Assembly: GCA_022508345.1 (NCBI GenBank)
Contig: JAFLVK010000001.1
Span: forward strand, 356,371 to 420,370
From: Clostridiales bacterium
GTDB taxonomy: Bacteria > Bacillota > Clostridia > Christensenellales > CAG-314
Length of the DNA: 64,000 nucleotides
Direction: 5' to 3'
Under the pieces are notes generated by a model. It saw only the letters and a list, made by a program, of their open reading frames with translations, had not been told where the DNA came from and did no database searches. Both the position numbers and the translations under genes were made by a program. Positions 58,765 through 64,000 of this stretch are shown here, piece after piece (the stretch's first letter is position 1; each line of letters starts with the position of its first letter).

Positions 58765-59517
58765 GTGAAGAAACTTAAAGAAAGTATATTTGAACTTCGT
58801 CTTTTACTGAAATCAGTCCCTGCGACCGTTACTTCGATTTTTGTTGTGGCAGTTTTTGCCATGAATTTACTGGCTAACAAAAGTATAAACACAGGCTCCT
58901 GGACTTGGCTCGCCCTTGATACCGGTATTATCGTATCTTGGGTGGCTTTTTTGTGCATGGACATGCTTACAAAGCACTTCGGTCCAAAGGCTGCCACGCA
59001 AATTTCGCTGTTTGCAATTTTTGTAAACCTTGTTATGTGCCTGTTGCTTTTTGTTGCAAGCAAAATTGGCGGCGTGTGGGGTGCGTACTTCGATTTGGGT
59101 GAACAAGCTGTTGTAAATGACGGCTTGAACATCACCTTTGGCGGAACGTGGTACGTTGTTGTCGGTAGCACCGTGGCATTTGTTGCATCGGCAATTGTCA
59201 ACAACTTCATGAACTTCGGTATAGGCAAGCTTTTTTACCGCAACCCCGACGGCTTTGCAGCTTACGCCTGCCGAACGTACGTTTCCACCGCTATTGCGCA
59301 ATTTCTTGACAACCTGATATTTGCACTGATTGTCAGCCACTTCTTTTTCGGTTGGAGCGTGGTTCAATGCCTGACGTGCGCGGCAACGGGCATGCTTGCG
59401 GAGCTTGTGTGTGAAGTAATCTTCTCCCCATTGGGCTTTCTAGTGTGCAAACGGTGGCAACGGGACAATGTAGGTCAGACATATTTAGATTATTGCAATT
59501 CAAAAATAACAAAATAA
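58765..59517 (+). CDS. VUT family queuosine-precursor transporter (YhhQ-like)
   Basis: 250 residues from GTG 58765. Six hydrophobic helices, with LDTGIIVSWVAFLCMDMLTK, RTYVSTAIAQFLDNLIFALI and CEVIFSPL conserved as in the VUT/YhhQ family, members of which import preQ0, preQ1 or queuine. The preQ1-like leader and the presence of queH at 19239 support salvage of a queuosine precursor. It is monocistronic or followed by the SDR gene after 58 nt. Confidence 0.88.
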   Translation: MKKLKESIFELRLLLKSVPATVTSIFVVAVFAMNLLANKSINTGSWTWLALDTGIIVSWVAFLCMDMLTKHFGPKAATQISLFAIFVNLVMCLLLFVASKIGGVWGAYFDLGEQAVVNDGLNITFGGTWYVVVGSTVAFVASAIVNNFMNFGIGKLFYRNPDGFAAYACRTYVSTAIAQFLDNLIFALIVSHFFFGWSVVQCLTCAATGMLAELVCEVIFSPLGFLVCKRWQRDNVGQTYLDYCNSKITK

Positions 59518-59575
59518 CGGCAACTGCGCTCATTTTACGGGAGCATTGTTAAGTCAAATTAGTAAAAGGTGAACA

Positions 59576-60223
59576 ATGAAAATAGTAGTTACAGGAACCA
59601 GCAACGGAATAGGCAAAGCCATAGCGGAGAAATTTCTTGCATGCGGACACACAGTCGTCGGCATAGATAAGGTTCAGCCCAGTTTAAGCCACGCACACTA
59701 CACTCATGTATTAACGGATATTTTCAGCGGTCAACTGCCTGAAATTGACGGCGTGGAAATACTAATCAACAACGCCGGCGTGCAGGATAGCGGCTGCGAC
59801 ATTGACATCAACTTGAAGGGCACAATACGCGTTACGGAAAAGTACGCCATTCAGCAAAAAATAAAAAGCGTTGTGTTCATTGCATCGGCAAGCGCCACCA
59901 CTGGGTCGGAATTTCCCGAATACGTTGCAAGTAAGGGTGGCATGGTATCGTATATGAAAAATGTTGCCTTGAGGATTGCCCAGTACGGCGCAACAAGCAA
60001 CAGTTTGTCACCTGGGGGCGTAATTACACCGCTTAACCAGCACATCATCGACAGCCCCGAGCTGTGGCAACAGGTTATGGATGAGACGCCGCTCAACAAA
60101 TGGGCGCTTGCCTCCGAAATTGCCGAGTTTGCTTATTTTGTTGCGGTAGTGAACAAGTCCATGACAGCGCAGGACATTGTTATCGACAACGGCGAAAGCG
60201 CAAAAGCGAAATTTATTTGGTAG
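59576..60223 (+). CDS. Short-chain dehydrogenase/reductase
   Basis: 215 residues. VVTGTSNGIGKAIAEKF is the NAD(P)-binding Rossmann motif, ILINNAGVQ the NNAG motif, and SASATTGSEFPEYVASKGG gives the Ser-Tyr-Lys catalytic set. The C-terminal substrate loop is short. It is usually classed with small SDR oxidoreductases; substrate unknown. Convergent with the LRR lipoprotein, with only 15 bp and no terminator between. Confidence 0.88.
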   Translation: MKIVVTGTSNGIGKAIAEKFLACGHTVVGIDKVQPSLSHAHYTHVLTDIFSGQLPEIDGVEILINNAGVQDSGCDIDINLKGTIRVTEKYAIQQKIKSVVFIASASATTGSEFPEYVASKGGMVSYMKNVALRIAQYGATSNSLSPGGVITPLNQHIIDSPELWQQVMDETPLNKWALASEIAEFAYFVAVVNKSMTAQDIVIDNGESAKAKFIW

Positions 60224-60238
60224 TTATTGATAGCTAAA

Positions 60239-61360
60239 CTATCCCAAGCAGATAACGCGCTCCAGAGAAGTATTCACCCTAAAGAAATAGCCGTATTTGT
60301 CAAGCTGATTCCACTGATCGAATGTGCCACCGAAGTATATAGTTGTCAGTTGTGTACATTGGTAAAAAGCACTTGTCACAATGGAGCGAACACTTGCAGG
60401 AATAAAAACACTTGTAAGCTCCACACAGCCAACAAAGGCGACCTCTTCGATGTATTCAACACCATCGGGGATGGTGAAAGTGCTAAATCCCACCTTGCCA
60501 AAGGCGAACTTGCCGATAGTTTTTACCCCACTGGGTATAACGGACGAGCATGTACCTGCAATTAGCTTGTTGGTAGCTTTGCTGATAATGCAATTGCCCT
60601 CACTGTAGTAGTATTGGTTGTCAGGGTGAATTGTTATGCTCTCGATGCTGTCACTGTAAGCGAACAATGCTACGTTGCCAATGCTGCTTACACTGTGGGG
60701 TATCAGTACGCTTTTGAGATTTAAACAGTAGGCAAATGCCTGACTGCTGATGGCTGCAACCGGGTATCCGTTGTAGCTGGAGGGGACTACTACTTCCGTT
60801 GAGTTGCGATCAACACTCACAACACAGTAGGCGTTTAAGTCTGTTTTAAACTGGTAATTTATTGCTTGCAACGACGGTATCCACTTGGCTGTAAGCACAA
60901 TTGTGTCCTCGACGTCCGTTTCCCAGACGTAATCGGACGTTATTCGCAAGTCGCGCCAAAACCAGCCAACGAAGTAATTGTTGGATTTCAATGTTTCGGG
61001 CAAGCTTCCAACCGCGCTGTCAAATGCAAAGATGGCTTGTTGTACAGGCTTGTATTCCGCGTTGTCGTAGTCGAACACAACTGTGTACTGCTTGGGTTCG
61101 TACACAGCTTGTACTGTCAAGTCGTTGCCGTTGAGGCTGAAAGGCTCCCAATGACCTTCGTAGCCGTACTTACCGGGAACATCGGGCATTTTTACCGTAG
61201 TTGCGTTTTGCTTGCATTGCACAGTTGCAACTGTTTGCCCATCTGCCACAAAGGTTACGGTAAATTTACCTGTGTCATCTGCGCAGGAAACCAACACCAG
61301 CGCCGCAAGCGATATCAACAAGGCTACAATCAAAGTAACAACAATATATTTTTTTCGCAT
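60239..61360 (-). CDS. Lipoprotein with InlB-type and BspA-type leucine-rich repeats
   Basis: 373 residues. The signal peptide ends in a lipobox (LVSC, Cys about 26). Residues ~33-160 hold two or three InlB B-repeat/Listeria-Bacteroides type beta domains (VTFVADGQTVATVQC... and a FVGWFWRD-like core). About 190-370 are BspA-type LRR_5 repeats such as AISSQAFAYCLNLKSVLIP and SVRSIVTSAFYQCTQLTTIYF. Surface-exposed, probable adhesin or binding protein. GGAG precedes the ATG; its promoter must overlap the divergent degV promoter. Confidence 0.85.
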   Translation of the reverse strand: MRKKYIVVTLIVALLISLAALVLVSCADDTGKFTVTFVADGQTVATVQCKQNATTVKMPDVPGKYGYEGHWEPFSLNGNDLTVQAVYEPKQYTVVFDYDNAEYKPVQQAIFAFDSAVGSLPETLKSNNYFVGWFWRDLRITSDYVWETDVEDTIVLTAKWIPSLQAINYQFKTDLNAYCVVSVDRNSTEVVVPSSYNGYPVAAISSQAFAYCLNLKSVLIPHSVSSIGNVALFAYSDSIESITIHPDNQYYYSEGNCIISKATNKLIAGTCSSVIPSGVKTIGKFAFGKVGFSTFTIPDGVEYIEEVAFVGCVELTSVFIPASVRSIVTSAFYQCTQLTTIYFGGTFDQWNQLDKYGYFFRVNTSLERVICLG

Positions 61361-61374
61361 GGCTGTGTCTCCTT

Positions 61375-61403
61375 TTGACAGAAATATTTTATTTATGTAT
61401 AAT
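61375..61403 (+). promoter_or_regulatory. Consensus promoter of the DegV gene
   Basis: TTGACA (61375-61380), 17 nt, TATAAT (61398-61403). The ~90-nt leader contains an inverted repeat GGTAAT-5-ATTACC (61459-61475), a possible operator. Confidence 0.8.
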
Positions 61404-61500
61404 GGAGCAAAGATAAATGATAAACTATAAGTAACAATACATATTATATGTGTTTGTCGGTAATCGAATATTACCTACTAAAGCAAAAAAAGGAGAAATT

Positions 61501-62367
61501 ATGAAAGATTATTTGCTGTTTATGGACGTGTCGGGCGACATCGATCGCAGTTACGTTGAACAGGGTAAAGTAAAGCTGCTACCCATGGAATTTGTTATCA
61601 ACGGTGAAGTGTACACCTACACCGACGACGAGCAGGGTATGAATGCAGTTCAGTTCTACGACTTTGTTCAGCAGAAGTTGCCCATGAGCACCACTCAGAT
61701 TTCTCCTGCTAAATGGGTTGAGTTTTTCGAGCCGTACGCCAAGGCAGGTCAATCGGTGCTGTGCCTGTGCCTCAGCAGCGGACTGTCCTCCTCATTCAAC
61801 TCGGCTTGCCTTGCAACTGAGGAATTGAAGGAGAAATATCCCGACGTAGACATACTGGTTGTGGATTCGCTCCGCGCAACGGGCATTGAGGGAATAATAT
61901 GCGAGCGCATGATTGAAAACAAGGACAAGGGTCTTACCATCAAGGAAAACCACGACGATTTGTTGGAATTTAGAAACAAGACATTTGCCTGCGCGTATGT
62001 TGACGACCTCGACGCACTGAAGCGTGGCGGACGTATCAGCAAAACAGTAGCTTTTGTGGGCGGACTGTTGGGAATTAAACCCCTTATTCAATTTTTGCCC
62101 AACGGAACGCTGGACATGTGGGGCAAACAACGCGGTTACAAGATGTCCATACACAACATGGTTCAGTACTATCTAGGCAAAGCAGACGTTGACAATTCGC
62201 ACACGGTGTACATCACCCACGCCAACGACGAGGCGTACGCAAACGAGCTTGCACAGGAAATCAAGGCGGTAAGCCCCCTTGCGGAAATCAAGATAAGGTT
62301 GCTCTCCCCCATCATCGGAGTGCACCTGGGCACCAGCGCAATGGTACTGGCATTTATCGGTAAGTAA
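61501..62367 (+). CDS. DegV family fatty-acid-binding protein
   Basis: 288 residues from ATG 61501 (AAAGGAG 6 nt upstream). LLFMDVSGDIDRSYVEQGKV, a STTQISPAKWVEFFEPY substrate loop, LCLSSGLSSSFNSA and LDALKRGGRISKTVAFVGGLLGIKPLI are characteristic of DegV. These proteins bind a fatty acid in a deep pocket and serve fatty-acid kinase (FakB). No fakA is in the window. Confidence 0.93.
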   Translation: MKDYLLFMDVSGDIDRSYVEQGKVKLLPMEFVINGEVYTYTDDEQGMNAVQFYDFVQQKLPMSTTQISPAKWVEFFEPYAKAGQSVLCLCLSSGLSSSFNSACLATEELKEKYPDVDILVVDSLRATGIEGIICERMIENKDKGLTIKENHDDLLEFRNKTFACAYVDDLDALKRGGRISKTVAFVGGLLGIKPLIQFLPNGTLDMWGKQRGYKMSIHNMVQYYLGKADVDNSHTVYITHANDEAYANELAQEIKAVSPLAEIKIRLLSPIIGVHLGTSAMVLAFIGK

Positions 62368-62406
62368 CAATATCATCGGTTAGTGAAATTAGCATTATAT
62401 AAAATA

Positions 62407-62438
62407 AAAACGACTTCGTTGATTTGAAGTCGTTTTTT
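62407..62438. terminator. Terminator after degV
   Basis: AAAACGACTTC, an 8-nt loop and GAAGTCGTTTTTT. Confidence 0.85.
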
Positions 62439-62466
62439 GTTTGATTTTGTATCCCAAGTGCAGCTT

Positions 62467-63273
62467 TTAACGTGATTTACTGAAATTTACCGTTGCCGAC
62501 CCTGCGGAAACATCCACTGTCAAGCGCTTGCTTCCACCGCTTCGGCTGGCTAGGTTGCAGCTACCTGCGCTGACGTGCGTGATTATCGTGTAGTCGGCTT
62601 GCTCTCCGTCAATGTTGATATTTACCGAGCCTGCCGAAAGGTTCAACTTGATGTCGTCACCCAACACACCGTTAGCAACATCCAGTGCGCCTGCGCTTAC
62701 GTCCACTGTAAATTTGCCCAGGCACTCAACGTGAGATATTTTCATTGCGCCGGCGTTCAGTTCCACATCGAAATTACCCATACAGGTGATATTATACATG
62801 TAAACTGCACCTGCATTTAGTTCGACGTCAATTGCTTTGTACGTTCCCGCGCCAATGGAAACTGCACCTGCGTTAACTGTCAAGTTAAGCCTCAGCTGCA
62901 AATGCTCGGGAATGTAAATCTTGGTTTCGGGTATTTTGTGTATCCACGTAAAGCTAGTGTACCAATGTAACTTGGTTGTTTCAATGTGCAAGGTGCTTCC
63001 GGATACAGAACATTTTGTTGTAAATGCTTGGCTATGCGGATACTGTACCTGTATCACATCGCCGTTGTAAAATTCCACCTTGAGCTCACCTGCGGAAAAC
63101 TCCAGTTCAATGTCGGTGAGGTCATCTTCAATTTCCGTCGTGAACGATTTGGTTTCCCACTGCACCGATTCGAAGTTCCAGCCGCCCACAATACCTGCGA
63201 CAATCACCGTGATTAAGCCGATGCAAATAAGCACGGCACCCACTATCAATGTTACTTTTACAGTTTTGTTCAT
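62467..63273 (-). CDS. DUF4097-type beta-repeat protein with N-terminal anchor
   Basis: 268 residues. One hydrophobic helix (8-30), then a beta-solenoid-like region with repeated LNAGAV, LNAGAM, VSAGAL, LSAGSV, VSAGSC and VSAGSA turns, the hallmark of the DUF4097 (putative adhesin/sensor) family. Commonly follows a DUF1700 gene and a PadR regulator. Role unknown; envelope-stress-type membrane remodelling is suggested for some. Its ATG overlaps the stop of the DUF1700 gene. Confidence 0.88.
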   Translation of the reverse strand: MNKTVKVTLIVGAVLICIGLITVIVAGIVGGWNFESVQWETKSFTTEIEDDLTDIELEFSAGELKVEFYNGDVIQVQYPHSQAFTTKCSVSGSTLHIETTKLHWYTSFTWIHKIPETKIYIPEHLQLRLNLTVNAGAVSIGAGTYKAIDVELNAGAVYMYNITCMGNFDVELNAGAMKISHVECLGKFTVDVSAGALDVANGVLGDDIKLNLSAGSVNINIDGEQADYTIITHVSAGSCNLASRSGGSKRLTVDVSAGSATVNFSKSR

Positions 63274-63965
63274 TACGCTTTCTCCCCACTACACAGTTGT
63301 TTGAGCCACTTGAAAAACATCTTGAATAACTTCCACATCCATTTGGCTAGCTTAAAGCACAGCGGAAACAGCAATATTCCCACCCCAAGTACAAGTATGC
63401 CTTCGCCAAGTGTCAATATGCCTGATAAGATATTGCTAAACATTACGCCAATGCCTGCGCAAATTGTTCCTATGCCGGAGGTAACAATTCCAAACGGTGC
63501 AACACACAGCCCTATTGTTATACCTACCATGGACATCACCAGCGCAAATATTGGGATAGCAAGCACCACGCACAGCAACACAAATAGCCAGTTGCTTTCT
63601 GTTGACTTTTCTTTGCTGCGTTTCTTCTCTTGCCTGTGAGCGTTTTCTTCCTGCGCGTAGAAAGTGTCACGCTCTTCCCTGTGACCTTCGTCATATTGGG
63701 TGTGATTTCTTCTGTCCGTATTTTCACGGTGCATCTTGCTGCGAGGCGATTCCTCACGGTAGTAGTCGTCGGAGTTTTCGTACAGTATTCGCTGTGCAGC
63801 GTCGTAGGGTGCGCCAAAGCCCTCTATTATTTCGCGCTCGGTAAAGCCCGCTTCCCGTCTGTCGGCGTACGCCTCGGCGTAGTAGTCAAGCACGCGCCTG
63901 CGCTCGGCATCTGTTACGGTTAGCAGATTGTTTTTCAGTTCGTCGCGCCATTCGTTATATGTCAT
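63273..63965 (-). CDS. DUF1700 (HAAS-signalling) membrane protein
   Basis: 230 residues. The N-terminus MTYNEWRDELKNNLL with YYAEAYADRREAGFTEREII is the cytosolic HAAS domain of DUF1700. A highly charged linker (80-122) precedes three hydrophobic segments (about 125-205). A GGGGG ribosome-binding site lies 5 nt upstream. The family typically pairs with a PadR-type repressor upstream, which would lie just beyond the right edge. Confidence 0.85.
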   Translation of the reverse strand: MTYNEWRDELKNNLLTVTDAERRRVLDYYAEAYADRREAGFTEREIIEGFGAPYDAAQRILYENSDDYYREESPRSKMHRENTDRRNHTQYDEGHREERDTFYAQEENAHRQEKKRSKEKSTESNWLFVLLCVVLAIPIFALVMSMVGITIGLCVAPFGIVTSGIGTICAGIGVMFSNILSGILTLGEGILVLGVGILLFPLCFKLAKWMWKLFKMFFKWLKQLCSGEKA

Positions 63966-64000
63966 TTTTCCCCCTAGTTTTACCTTTAATTAGTTTCGCC

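Noticed and set aside
63989-64000. C-terminal codons of a PadR-type regulator at the right edge
   Set aside because: Expected from the DUF1700/DUF4097 neighbourhood, but only a few codons would be inside the window, so it cannot be supported.

Overview
The window is a 64 kb piece of a low-to-moderate G+C, spore-forming, anaerobic Gram-positive chromosome. The sporulation genes spoIIE, spmA and spmB, a trimeric NADH-linked [FeFe] hydrogenase, a TatD-associated radical SAM protein and many ancillary membrane proteins point to Clostridia. A gut-type uncultured lineage (for example near Christensenellales) is my best guess, but no rRNA or other taxonomic marker gene is present to confirm it. No tRNA, rRNA, CRISPR array or intact insertion sequence was recognised.

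Layout. 1-3257 is the 5' part of a large secreted M60 (enhancin/mucinase-like) metallopeptidase with a beta-helix tail. 3258-9990 is a visibly A+T-richer accessory island of single-gene units: YjbR-like protein, VOC protein, cation efflux, DinB-like protein, a type II restriction-modification pair, a small membrane protein and a decayed XRE regulator. Repeated intergenic modules (a shared 28-35 bp motif, hairpin terminators, TTGCAA-17-TATAAT promoters, shared leader sequences) lie between them. 9998-15772 holds a PHP phosphatase, a phosphopantetheinyl transferase, a lone GlmU-like acetyltransferase domain, spoIIE and spmAB. 15907-19871 is metG-tatD-radical SAM-queH. 19958-26982 is an ABC export cluster whose ATPase is fused to a YwaF/TMEM164-like membrane domain, with a small anchored protein and a large Ig-domain lipoprotein.

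27224-46162 is mostly minus-strand housekeeping: an M14 peptidase, tilS, rsmA, rpsF-ssb-rpsR, a MacB-like ABC protein, ung, galM, M13 and M32 peptidases, an RlmL-like methyltransferase, a P-type ATPase and tsaD. 46345-53013 has a degenerate amidase with peptidoglycan-binding repeats, two small proteins and the electron-bifurcating type hydrogenase operon (NuoE-, NuoF- and HydA-like). 53171-58592 has an SsuABC/TauABC-type importer, prfA and a YqhQ-PrmC fusion. 58645-63965 has a queuosine-precursor transporter under a putative preQ1 riboswitch, an SDR enzyme, a BspA-type lipoprotein, DegV, and a DUF4097/DUF1700 pair.

The most unusual signals are: (i) three copies of a ~121-136 bp imperfect palindrome, all in the same orientation, each beginning inside the stop codon of a minus-strand gene, with base-pair-preserving differences in its stem; one copy lies inside the hydrogenase operon; (ii) the cassette-like modules of the island; (iii) a preQ1-I-like leader starting almost at the predicted +1; (iv) the fusions YwaF-ABC ATPase and YqhQ-PrmC; (v) promoters placed so that rsmA and tsaD should be leaderless. 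All functional calls are from reading the sequence; no database search was run.
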